A stretch of 35,486 nt of DNA from CAYQAJ01 sp964415245 (lineage in GTDB: Bacteria; Planctomycetota; Planctomycetia; Pirellulales; Pirellulaceae). Positions 1-7,802 of this stretch are shown here, piece by piece (position 1 is the first letter of the stretch; each line of letters starts with the position of its first letter). The position numbers were made by a program, and so were the translations under genes. The stretch spans positions 1 to 35,486 of the forward strand of contig CAYQAJ010000019.1 in the NCBI GenBank assembly GCA_964415245.1, in the 5' to 3' direction. The notes beneath the pieces were generated by a model. It searched no databases. It was not told the origin of the DNA and was given only the letters and a program-made list of their open reading frames with translations.

Positions 1-1
1 A

Positions 2-136
2 CACGCGGTCCATCTACTTCCGTGGAAGGGATCGGCCGACCTGGCGACTCTTTCGGCCGCCGATTGCCTGGCGGTGTTTCCCGCGGGAACCGAGCGATTC
101 CCGGTCAGGACAACCATCGAAGTCGTGCTGCTGTAG
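2..136 (+). CDS. moeA: C-terminal end of a MoeA-like molybdopterin molybdenumtransferase (partial, cut by window start)
   Basis: An open frame runs from the window edge to a TAG at 134-136 and gives 44 residues, including LLPWKGSADLATLSAADC, then LAVFPAGTERF, and ending IEVVLL. The pattern of a W-x-GSxDL stretch, a small-residue helix, a V-x-P-x-G turn and a short hydrophobic strand at the very end fits domain IV at the C-terminus of MoeA, which inserts molybdate into adenylylated molybdopterin during molybdenum cofactor synthesis. The call rests on this short tail only, because the catalytic domains lie outside the window. The next gene starts about 200 bases downstream on the same strand, after a pair of hairpins. 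Confidence 0.6.
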   Translation, partial: HAVHLLPWKGSADLATLSAADCLAVFPAGTERFPVRTTIEVVLL

Positions 137-167
137 CCGACGCGGTCGCCCGTGCCGCCCAACGTCG

Positions 168-209
168 CCTCTTGCTCCGCAAGAGGGCGTTCTCTCGCGG
201 AGCGAGAGA
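168..209. repeat. Two tandem perfect hairpins between moeA-like gene and lnt
   Basis: Two stem-loops follow each other directly. The first is CCTCTTGC-TCC-GCAAGAGG (168-186) and the second is TCTCTCGC-GGA-GCGAGAGA (191-209). Both have 8 bp perfect stems and 3-base loops. No T-run follows, so they are not classical rho-independent terminators. They may be a REP-like intergenic element, or may slow polymerase or protect the 3' end of the upstream mRNA. Confidence 0.6.
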
Positions 210-349
210 CGACGGCAGACGACCGCATTCCAGCCCACGACATTCCACCTCGCTTGCGGTTTCGCCAAGGACTCACCAAGTGTCGCGGCACCGCGCCTGC
301 CTATCTTCTCTGTTCCGCCGAAGAGATTCGGCGTACGCTTAGAGTACTC

Positions 350-2194
350 ATGGGAACTGCACGCATCGACACACCGAGCGAGAAGCGCCGCCTCGCGCGA
401 AATGTGAGCGGTCAGCGTAAGGATGCACAGGAATCCCTTGCCGGCCACACCCGATACTTGTTCTTCGGCGACGTGCCGTGGCATCGCTCGCCGCTCATGC
501 TGTCGATGGCGTCGACCCTGATGATGTGGGCCGCCTTTCCCCCGTTCAATCTCTGGCCGCTTGCCTGGGTCGCGCCGATCGGCCTGCTGCGGCTGATCGA
601 CGAACGCGATCTGGTTGGCCCGCGTCCGTACCGAGACATCTGGTTTGCCGGCTTTGTGTATTGGCTGCTGATGTTTAGTTTTCTGCGGCTGCCGCATTGG
701 GCGGGTTACTTTGGATGGGTGGCGTTGGCGTTTTACCTGGCGTTCTACTTTCCCGCGTTTGTGGTCGTGACGCGGCTGGCGCGGCATCGGCTGGGTATGC
801 CGCTAGCGCTCGCCGCTCCGGTGGTCTGGACTGCGCTGGAATTGGTCCGCGGCTATCTGTTCACCGGCATATCGATGGCGCTTTTGGGGCACACGCAGGT
901 GTCGTGGCTGTCCGTGATCCAGATTGCCGATCTGGTGGGCGCGTACGGCGTGAGTTTCGCCATCATGCTCGTCGCAGCGGGCCTGACGCGTGCCCTGCCC
1001 TGGGGTGAGCGGCGCTGGTCGTGGCTACCGCTCGTGCCCGCGCTGCTCGTGCTGGCAGGGATGCTGGCGTACGGCACATTTCGACTGAGCGAACCGACCG
1101 ACGACGATGTGGCATCGGAGTCAAAGCCGCTTCGCGTGGCGCTGATCCAGGGATCGCTCGACACGATCTTCGGCGAGAAACTCGAACGGTATCAGCAGAA
1201 CTTTCGCGATTATCTTGACCTGACCGAACGCGCCGTTCAGGCACACGACGATCTGGACTTGATCATTTGGCCCGAATCGATGTTTACCTCGGGCGACGCG
1301 GAGCTGCTCTACGAAGAGGGCCGGGAAATCCCCGTGCCGCGCGTGCTGGCCGACGCGATCGACAATCCGCAGTTCACCGACAAAGTGCACAAGAATGGTG
1401 CCGCGTTTCGCGCGAAGGTGCACGACGTGGCGCGGTGGGTCAACCGCGGCGAGCAGTCGTCGGAGTCGCCGCACCGCACGCACCTGCTGCTGGGAGTGGA
1501 GACGTTGCAATTCGGCGAGGCGGAGCCGCTGCGGTTCAATACCGCGTTGTTCGTCGACCCCGACGGCCAGACGAGGGGCCGCTATTACAAAATGCACCGC
1601 GTCGTGTTCGGCGAGTACATTCCCTTTGGCAACTTCTTTCCGTGGCTCTACCGCCTGTCGCCGATGGACCAGCCGTTAACGGCGGGCGAGGCGTCGACGG
1701 TGTTCGAGCTCGATGGTTGGCGCCTCTCGCCGAGCATCTGCTTCGAGAGCACCGTGCCGCACTTCCTCCAGCGACAGACTTCGCGTTTAGCCCGCGAAGG
1801 CACGCCCCCCGACGTGCTGGTGAACATTACCAACGATGGGTGGTTCTGGGGCTCCCAATGCCTCGATTTGCACCTGACGTGTACGGTGTTCCGCTCGGTC
1901 GAACTTCGCCGCCCGCATCTCGTGGCGGCCAACACCGGCTTCTCCGCCTATATCGACGGCAACGGCCGGGTCGTCGAAAAAGGGCGGCGCCGCGACACCG
2001 ACGTGGTGTATGCCGAGGTCCGCCGCGACGGCCGGTTCAGCCTATACCAGCAACTGGGCGACTGGCCCGCTCGCACCTGCGTGCTCGTGGCATTGGCTTG
2101 GCTGGCGATCGCGGTAATCCGTGAGCGACGACGTCGGGCGGACCGGCCAGAGGCCACCGGCGCGAAACCGCCACAACCGGCGCCACCCGCTTGA
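350..2194 (+). CDS. lnt: Apolipoprotein N-acyltransferase
   Basis: Lnt adds the third acyl chain to the N-terminal diacylglyceryl-cysteine of lipoproteins in the cytoplasmic membrane. The N-terminal half has many hydrophobic segments, opening with LMMWAAFPPFNLWPLAWVAP, a typical Lnt beginning. The C-terminal half is a carbon-nitrogen hydrolase fold with the expected Glu-Lys-Cys triad: IIWPES (E309), YYKMHRVVFGEYIPF (K414) and SICFES (C464), followed by NITNDGWF and the ANTGFSAYID strand. From ATG 350 the protein is 614 aa, about 100 longer than the E. coli enzyme. Part of the excess lies between E309 and K414 and part in the hydrophilic N-terminus. The start is uncertain: no good ribosome site precedes 350, and GTG 473 or ATG 497 would begin closer to the first membrane segment. 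The window also encodes lipobox proteins that could be substrates. Confidence 0.93.
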   Translation: MGTARIDTPSEKRRLARNVSGQRKDAQESLAGHTRYLFFGDVPWHRSPLMLSMASTLMMWAAFPPFNLWPLAWVAPIGLLRLIDERDLVGPRPYRDIWFAGFVYWLLMFSFLRLPHWAGYFGWVALAFYLAFYFPAFVVVTRLARHRLGMPLALAAPVVWTALELVRGYLFTGISMALLGHTQVSWLSVIQIADLVGAYGVSFAIMLVAAGLTRALPWGERRWSWLPLVPALLVLAGMLAYGTFRLSEPTDDDVASESKPLRVALIQGSLDTIFGEKLERYQQNFRDYLDLTERAVQAHDDLDLIIWPESMFTSGDAELLYEEGREIPVPRVLADAIDNPQFTDKVHKNGAAFRAKVHDVARWVNRGEQSSESPHRTHLLLGVETLQFGEAEPLRFNTALFVDPDGQTRGRYYKMHRVVFGEYIPFGNFFPWLYRLSPMDQPLTAGEASTVFELDGWRLSPSICFESTVPHFLQRQTSRLAREGTPPDVLVNITNDGWFWGSQCLDLHLTCTVFRSVELRRPHLVAANTGFSAYIDGNGRVVEKGRRRDTDVVYAEVRRDGRFSLYQQLGDWPARTCVLVALAWLAIAVIRERRRRADRPEATGAKPPQPAPPA

Positions 2195-2589
2195 CCGGGC
2201 CGGCCCCGGCGAGGTGGACGCGACGCACGGCCGCGGCGACGCATCCGCCGCGAGCCGGCTGTGGCTTGTGGATCCTGCGGAATCTCCCCGTCCCAGGCCA
2301 GCCCATACTTCTTTTGCCCCGCGGTTCGGCCGGCGCCGGGCCAAAACACCCCAGAGCCCGCACTTTCCCGAATTTCTTAGCAGTTTGTTGACACCCGTTT
2401 TGGGCGGCAATTATACTGGCAGATCGTGCACACTCGCTAAGCAGCGCCCGGTAAACGACTTGTCGGTCGACCCCGGGCGCCGCGACGCACGACTCGCATC
2501 AGCTAGTCTCACAGCACTAAGGCTATCGATCGAAACGACGTTTGCGCGCCGGCAAGACGGCCAGCATCGCACGTTTAGGAGCGCTCGTC
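2195..2589. other. Intergenic region upstream of the coiled-coil gene
   Basis: The first 190 bases after lnt are GC-rich with no gene seen. From about 2350 the composition turns AT-richer and contains the promoter at 2388-2417, leaving an untranslated leader of roughly 165 bases before the ATG at 2590. No riboswitch or leader peptide was recognised in that leader. Confidence 0.6.
2388..2417 (+). promoter_or_regulatory. Near-consensus sigma-70-type promoter
   Basis: TTGACA (2388-2393), an 18-base spacer, and TATACT (2412-2417). The -35 is a perfect match and the -10 matches five of six positions. It points at the coiled-coil membrane protein gene, with a predicted start near 2424. It is the clearest promoter in the window. 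Confidence 0.75.
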
Positions 2590-3468
2590 ATGACGCTACT
2601 GGGCAAGATTTTTACGGTGCTCATTCTCATTATGAGCCTCGTTTTTATGACCCTGTCGGCAATGGTCTTCGCGACGCACAAGAACTGGAAGACGCTGGTT
2701 CTCAATCCCGATCCGCTTTCACCGGGCTATGACAGCAATTACAAAACCGGCTTGAAGATTCAACTCGAGCAACAACTGGCTACCAACAACCAACTTGGTC
2801 AGGACCTGGAAGAAGCTCGCAATCGTAACGCCATGGAGCGTGCCGCTCGCCAAGCGGCGGTTGCAGCCCTACAGACGAAGGTGCAAGAAGCCGAGAGTCT
2901 GGTAACGCAGAAAGAAGGCCAACTGGCCAAGCTCCAGGTGGATCACGGCGATACCGTGGCGGAGTTGAAGCGAACGCAGGATACGCTCGTGGCGCTGACC
3001 ACCGAGGTCGAGAACCTGCGGACCGACGTCCGTAACGTGCAGCAGGACCTCGAAACGCAGTTGGCCGAAGTCGTGCGGCTGACCGACTCGATGCACGAGG
3101 CCGAGGGCATGCAGCGCCGGCTCGAGGAGCGACGCGACCAGCTTGCCACCCAAGTCGCCCTCATGACCAAAGTCTTCGATGCCCACGGTCTCACCATTCA
3201 CGACGACGTCGACGCAAAAGAACCGCCGGTTGACGGGTACGTTACCAGCGTCGGCGCGAAGGATTTCATCGAGATTTCCATCGGTAAGGACGACGGCCTG
3301 CGACCCGGTCATCAGCTCGACGTTTTTCGGGGCAGCACGTATTTGGGCCGCGTGATCGTTCGCGAAACCGCCCCGAATCGCGCGGTGGCCGAAATCATGA
3401 AAGATCTTCGCCGAGGACAAATCAGGAAAGACGACCTTGTCACAACCCGCCTCACCAAACTTAGCTAG
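2590..3468 (+). CDS. Membrane-anchored coiled-coil protein with a C-terminal beta domain, function unknown
   Basis: 292 aa. One hydrophobic segment lies near the N-terminus (residues about 5-28, beginning LGKIFTVLILIMSLVFM). A long charged heptad-rich region of about 130 residues (roughly 55-185) reads as coiled coil. The last 80 residues (from DGYVTSVG to LVTTRL) are rich in beta strands and glycine turns, as in SIGKDDGLRPGHQLDVFRG. The layout of one membrane helix, coiled coil and beta domain recalls MreC-like envelope proteins, but no family match is claimed. The start is set by AGGA at 2577-2580 about 9 bases before ATG 2590. It shares a transcript with the next gene, which overlaps its 3' end by 32 bases. 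A structural role in the envelope is inference only. Confidence 0.85.
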   Translation: MTLLGKIFTVLILIMSLVFMTLSAMVFATHKNWKTLVLNPDPLSPGYDSNYKTGLKIQLEQQLATNNQLGQDLEEARNRNAMERAARQAAVAALQTKVQEAESLVTQKEGQLAKLQVDHGDTVAELKRTQDTLVALTTEVENLRTDVRNVQQDLETQLAEVVRLTDSMHEAEGMQRRLEERRDQLATQVALMTKVFDAHGLTIHDDVDAKEPPVDGYVTSVGAKDFIEISIGKDDGLRPGHQLDVFRGSTYLGRVIVRETAPNRAVAEIMKDLRRGQIRKDDLVTTRLTKLS

Positions 3469-3685
3469 TCGCCCGGCCCCCCGACCGGTGCAGAAACAGC
3501 GGCTCAACGTCTACACCATGATGTTGATCATTTCGTTTCTTGCGCTCGTCACGGCCTGCGTGCTTCTTCTCATTGAACTGGGCGACTACGGCCCCTATCC
3601 GTGGTGGAACACGCAAAGCGGTCGGGTCACGTCCACGACGCTGCTTATCGAAGGCCATTCGGCCGCGATGCCGCCGCGCGCCTGA
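3437..3685 (+). CDS. Small single-pass membrane protein, function unknown
   Basis: 82 aa, read from a TTG start at 3437 with AGGAAAG at 3424-3430 as a good ribosome site. It has a basic, proline-rich N-terminus, one clear membrane segment (MMLIISFLALVTACVLLLIEL), then a short segment containing GDYGPYPWW. The gene begins inside the end of the coiled-coil gene, so the two are translationally coupled and probably act together at the membrane. No enzyme motif is visible. The coding call rests on the hydrophobic segment, ribosome site and overlap. Confidence 0.75.
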   Translation: MSQPASPNLASRPAPRPVQKQRLNVYTMMLIISFLALVTACVLLLIELGDYGPYPWWNTQSGRVTSTTLLIEGHSAAMPPRA

Positions 3686-4364
3686 CGCACCGCTCGTGCA
3701 CAGAGCCCCGCTGGCACCTGGCTGAACCGGCCATTGGTTGAATTGCCCATCGGCTGAACTGCCCGTTGGCTGATTCGGGCCGGTTGTCCGCGCCCATGGC
3801 GTGGCACACGTCCTGCCATCACCCAGGCGGATGGGCCCTCCGAATTGCCTCCTCTACAGGCTTCCTTCGAGCCATGATCGTTGCCGTCTCGACTGATTTG
3901 CTACGCCGGGCTGCCCGCCGCGCTTGAGCCCGCGAGCATATATCCCAGCATGTGCCACACGCGTCATAAGTGTCGGCAAATCTTCCGCCCTTTTTCTGCG
4001 TTGCCCAATCCTTCTGCCTGGACCCGAGCGATAGGTCCGTAGCGCCCGCGACTGGAGGGCATTTGCCCATTGGCCCCGCGCCAACCTTTTCAACTCGGCC
4101 CCAAGCCCGCATAATCAGGAACTGCGAAAGGAACGCTACACGGAAGGCAGGCCGAGTTGTGGCACGGATTCGCTTATTCATGAGGGCATCAAACGGGCGC
4201 GGCCGACCGTTCGCAGCGGCCGCGTACAAGCGCAGGTCAACAAAGGGCTTGCGTAAAGAGCGCCGAAACGCTATTTGGCGCATCCGTGGGTTTCGTATTG
4301 GGGTACAATCCTCTGTTCTGAATTCGCCTCTCCGGCGGCGCGGTTTTCGACCGAACGTGCGACG
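3686..4364. other. Long intergenic region before the E1-KASIII fusion gene
   Basis: No convincing gene lies here: the open frames on both strands lack coding character. The region contains the 16-base tandem repeat at 3720-3783. A TACAAT hexamer at 4304-4309 sits about 55 bases before ATG 4365 and could be a -10 box, but no matching -35 is present. Nothing else was recognised. Confidence 0.5.
3720..3783 (+). repeat. Degenerate 16-base tandem repeat, four units
   Basis: Four consecutive 16-base units: GGCTGAACCGGCCATT (3720-3735), GGTTGAATTGCCCATC (3736-3751), GGCTGAACTGCCCGTT (3752-3767) and GGCTGATTCGGGCCGG (3768-3783). The GG-[CT]-TGA start recurs in every unit, while the rest has drifted. 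It lies just after the small membrane protein gene. No function is assigned. Confidence 0.6.
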
Positions 4365-7300
4365 ATGGACGACTCCCAGCAACTGGCGCTCTACCGCGCG
4401 ATGTACGCGGCGCGGTGCATTGACCGGCTGGAAGAGGAACTCACCCGCCGGGGCGAGGCGTTCTTTCACGTCTCCGGGGCTGGCCACGAAGCGGCCGCCG
4501 CCCTGGCCTTGCACCTGATCGACGACGACTGGCTGCACTGCCACTACCGCGACAAGGCCCTCATGCTGGCCCGGGGCGTTACGGTCCGCAGCTTCTTCGA
4601 CAGTCTGTACTGCAAGCACAGTTCGCACTCCCGCGGGCGGCAGATGAGCGCTCACATGAGCGATCGCGACCGCCACGTGCTGAGCATCGTCGGTCCCGTG
4701 GGCAACAGCGCCCTGCAGGCGGTGGGCGTCGCGGCGGCCGTCAAGGACCAGCCGTCGCGGCCGCTGGTGCTGTGCTCGGTCGGCGACGGCACCACGCAGC
4801 AGGGCGAATTCCTGGAAGCGGTCGCCGAGGCCGTTCGCAGCACTTTGCCCGTGCTCTTTTTGGTCGAAGACAACCACTGGGCCATCTCGACCGCCACGCC
4901 CGGCAAAACGTTTTACTGGCTCCCCGACAAAAAACCGGCCGAGTTCTACTCGCTGCCCATTCACCGGCTCGACGGGCGCGACGCAGTGGCAGTCGAGCGC
5001 GGCTTGGCGGAAGTCGTAGCGCAAATCCGCCGCGAGCGCGCTCCCGCGATTGTGGTGATCGACGCCGAGCGGCTCTCGAACCACACCAACGCCGACGACC
5101 AATCGATTTACCGCGAGGAAGAAGACCTTCGCGCCGCGGCTGAGACGGGCGACCCCATCCGCCGCTACGAAGCGCACCTGCTCGCCAACGGATGGGACGA
5201 AGCGAAGCTGACCGCCGTTCGTGAGGAGATCGAAGCCGAGGTGGCGGAGGCGGAAGCGGAGTCGGCGGCGGGGCGCGAGCCCGAAGCCGTCTTCACCGCC
5301 AAGTGCCCGCTCCCGCAAGAAGTGTCGCACCGCGCCAAGGAACGTCGCGGGGCATCGTCGGCCGACGCCACGCTCACCATGCGCGACGCTCTGCGCGAAG
5401 TGCTGCGGCATCACCTCCGCTGCGACCAGCGCGTGAGCCTCTTCGGCGAAGACCTCGAAGACCCCAAGGGCGACGTGTTCGGCGTCACCAAGGGGCTCAC
5501 CGACGCATTCCCCGGGCGCGTTCGCAATTCCGCCCTAACCGAGTCGACCATCCTGGGCGTTTCGATCGGTCGGGCCCTGGCGGGCGAGCGTCCCGTGGCG
5601 TTTTTGCAGTTCGCCGACTTTTTGCCGCTGGCGTACAACCAGATCATCGCCGAGCTGGGGAGCATGTACTGGCGGACCGACGGCGATTGGCAGGCCCCGG
5701 TCATCATCATGATCGCCTGCGGCGGATATCGCCCCGGCCTGGGGCCCTTCCACGCCCAAACGTTCGAGTCGGTAGCGTCCCACACGCCAGGCATCGACGT
5801 GTTCATGCCTTCGACGGCCGCCGATGCCGCCGGCCTGTTGAACGCCGCCTTCCGCTCGGGTCGGCCCACGCTCTTCTTCTATCCCAAGAGCTGCCTCAAC
5901 GATCCGCAGAACACCACCACGCCCGACGTCGCCGAGCAGCTTGTGCCCATCGGTACGGCCCGCAAGGTGCGCACGGGCCGCGATCTGACGCTCGTGGCCT
6001 GGGGCAACACGGTGCGGCTGTGCGAACGCGCGGCCGCCGAGCTCGAAAAGGTGGGGACCGACGCCGAAATCCTCGACCTCCGGTCCCTCTCACCCTGGGA
6101 CGAGCAAGCGGTGATCGCCTCGGCCGAGAAGACCGGCCGCCTCATCGTCGTGCACGAAGACAACCACACGTGCGGCGTCGGCGCCGAGGTGATCGCAACG
6201 ATCGCCGAGCGGGCCAGCATTCCCGTGGCAGTCCGCCGCGTCACGCGACCCGATACCTACGTGCCCTGCAACTTCGCCAACCAGCTCGAAGTGCTACCGT
6301 CGTTCAAGCGGGTGCTCACCGTCGCGGCCGAGATGCTCGATCTCGACCTCACCTGGATCGCCCCCCAGGCGCCCGAGGAAGGGGTGGCCTATGTCGAGGC
6401 GATCGGGTCCGGCCCGTCGGACGAAACGGTCGTCGTGGTCGAAGTGTTCGCGCAAGTAGGCTCCGAGGTGAAGCGCGGCGACCGCGTCGCCACGCTCGAA
6501 GCCACCAAGAGCGTGTTCGAGCTGAACTCCCCCTCGTCCGGCACCGTCGAGGAAATCCTGGCCAAGGAAGGGGACACGGTCGCCGTCGGCGGGCCGATTC
6601 TGCGCCTCTCGACCGGCGAGCAGGCGCAGCGGGCCAAACCCATCACCACCGAACAATCGGGACTCCCCGTGCTGGCACGCAAGGCATCGGTCGCCAAGCG
6701 CGCGTCGCGGGCCACCGGCAAGCGCCGCCAGTACGAAGTGGGCATGTCGGGCGTGGCGGCCGTCGAAGGAAGCCGACTGGTCACCAACGAAGAACTGCTC
6801 GCGGCCGCCAACGGCAAGGCCCGCCCACGCGCCAAAGGCGCGCTCACCTCGGCCGACATTTTGCGCCGCACCGGCATCGAACAGAGGCGCTGGATCGGTC
6901 AGGACGAAAACGCGGTCGAGATGGGCGTGCGGGCAAGCTGGAAATTGTTGGACAAGGAAAACCTCCTGCCCGATGACCTGGACCTCTTGATCTGCAGCAC
7001 AACGAGCCCCACCTCGGTCACGCCGTCGATGGCCTGCCAGGTGCTCAACGGGCTCACCGGCGGTCGGGCCGACGCCATGGTGCAGGCGTACGACATCAAC
7101 GCCGCCTGCTCCGGCTACCTGTACGCGCTGCAATCGGCGTTCGACTACCTGCAGAGCGTGCCGACCGGGCGCGTGATGGTCGTCACGGCCGAGGTGCTTT
7201 CGCCCCTGCTCGACATGAGCGACCTCGACACGGCCATCCTGTTCGCCGACGCCGCCTCGGCCACGATTCTCTACGGCGAGGACCACTTCAGCCGGTCCAA

Positions 7301-7712
7301 GGGTCGGCTCCACCGGCCCAACCTCTCGGCCAAAGGGGACAGCGGCCGCAGTCTGTCGGTGCCACTCTTGCACGGCGGGTACATCCGCATGAAGGGGCAG
7401 CGCGTGTTCAGCGAGGCGGTGCGTTCGATGGTGGCCAGCCTCAACCGCGTGTGCCAGCGGCAGGGGGTCGACGTCGACGAGCTGAACCTCGTCGTGCCCC
7501 ACCAGGCCAACCAGCGGATCATCGACGCCATCCAGAGCCGCGTCGGCGCCCTGGTGTTCAGCAACATCCGCTGCCACGGCAACACCTCGTCGACCAGCAT
7601 CCCGCTGTGCCTCGACGAAGTCTTCCCCAACGCCAAAAAAGGCGACCGCTTCGGCCTGTGCGCCTTCGGCGGCGGCTTCACATTCGGCGCGGGAATTTTG
7701 GAAGCGGTGTGA
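4365..7712 (+). CDS. Four-domain fusion: 2-oxoacid dehydrogenase E1 alpha + E1 beta + lipoyl domain + beta-ketoacyl-ACP synthase III
   Basis: 1115 aa. Residues about 5-330 are E1 alpha: the thiamine diphosphate motif runs from GDG (140-142) to EDNHWAIST (N170), with a SNHTNADD loop like that of branched-chain E1 alpha. Residues about 345-670 are E1 beta: LTESTILG carries the cofactor-activating Glu (E393), then QFADFLPLAYNQI and FHAQTFES (H463). Residues about 680-755 are a lipoyl domain with K715 in LEATKSVFEL. A basic, Ala-rich linker (755-790) leads to KASIII (about 790-1115) with an intact triad: C915 (NAACSGYL), H1046 (VPHQANQR) and N1073 (GNTSSTS). No E2 acyltransferase domain is visible. 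Family knowledge says E1 decarboxylates a 2-oxoacid and acylates lipoate, and KASIII condenses an acyl starter with malonyl-ACP; cis transfer between them is inference. ATG 4365 is chosen because E1 alpha homology begins there; a TTG at 4275 is in frame. Confidence 0.93.
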   Translation: MDDSQQLALYRAMYAARCIDRLEEELTRRGEAFFHVSGAGHEAAAALALHLIDDDWLHCHYRDKALMLARGVTVRSFFDSLYCKHSSHSRGRQMSAHMSDRDRHVLSIVGPVGNSALQAVGVAAAVKDQPSRPLVLCSVGDGTTQQGEFLEAVAEAVRSTLPVLFLVEDNHWAISTATPGKTFYWLPDKKPAEFYSLPIHRLDGRDAVAVERGLAEVVAQIRRERAPAIVVIDAERLSNHTNADDQSIYREEEDLRAAAETGDPIRRYEAHLLANGWDEAKLTAVREEIEAEVAEAEAESAAGREPEAVFTAKCPLPQEVSHRAKERRGASSADATLTMRDALREVLRHHLRCDQRVSLFGEDLEDPKGDVFGVTKGLTDAFPGRVRNSALTESTILGVSIGRALAGERPVAFLQFADFLPLAYNQIIAELGSMYWRTDGDWQAPVIIMIACGGYRPGLGPFHAQTFESVASHTPGIDVFMPSTAADAAGLLNAAFRSGRPTLFFYPKSCLNDPQNTTTPDVAEQLVPIGTARKVRTGRDLTLVAWGNTVRLCERAAAELEKVGTDAEILDLRSLSPWDEQAVIASAEKTGRLIVVHEDNHTCGVGAEVIATIAERASIPVAVRRVTRPDTYVPCNFANQLEVLPSFKRVLTVAAEMLDLDLTWIAPQAPEEGVAYVEAIGSGPSDETVVVVEVFAQVGSEVKRGDRVATLEATKSVFELNSPSSGTVEEILAKEGDTVAVGGPILRLSTGEQAQRAKPITTEQSGLPVLARKASVAKRASRATGKRRQYEVGMSGVAAVEGSRLVTNEELLAAANGKARPRAKGALTSADILRRTGIEQRRWIGQDENAVEMGVRASWKLLDKENLLPDDLDLLICSTTSPTSVTPSMACQVLNGLTGGRADAMVQAYDINAACSGYLYALQSAFDYLQSVPTGRVMVVTAEVLSPLLDMSDLDTAILFADAASATILYGEDHFSRSKGRLHRPNLSAKGDSGRSLSVPLLHGGYIRMKGQRVFSEAVRSMVASLNRVCQRQGVDVDELNLVVPHQANQRIIDAIQSRVGALVFSNIRCHGNTSSTSIPLCLDEVFPNAKKGDRFGLCAFGGGFTFGAGILEAV

Positions 7713-7724
7713 TCGCCGGCCGTC

Positions 7725-7744
7725 ATTCCCGCGAAGGCGGGAAT
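7725..7744. repeat. REP-like hairpin ATTCCCGC-GAAG-GCGGGAAT
   Basis: A perfect 8 bp stem with a GAAG loop, embedded in CGTCATTCCCGCGAAGGCG and followed by GGAATCCAG. This core resembles the ATTCCCGC/GCGGGAAT repeats dispersed in many bacterial genomes. It lies 12 bases after the stop of the fusion gene and between convergent genes, so it may also serve as a bidirectional 3' end structure. Confidence 0.65.
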
Positions 7745-7802
7745 CCAGAAGCGTAGGTCAGGCTGCTTGGCTTTTCCGATCACCTGCGCGCCAACTGCAT
7801 CT

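Noticed and set aside
14..787. Long minus-strand frame opposite the start of lnt
   Set aside because: It is Arg/Pro/Gly/His-rich without domain character and lies opposite the clear moeA-like tail and lnt; it is a GC-rich shadow.
4304..4309. Promoter for the fusion gene at TACAAT
   Set aside because: No -35 element lies 16-18 bases upstream; kept only as a remark.
3819..5414. 531-codon minus-strand frame opposite the E1 alpha region
   Set aside because: Composition is that of an antisense shadow, and the plus strand carries unmistakable enzyme motifs.
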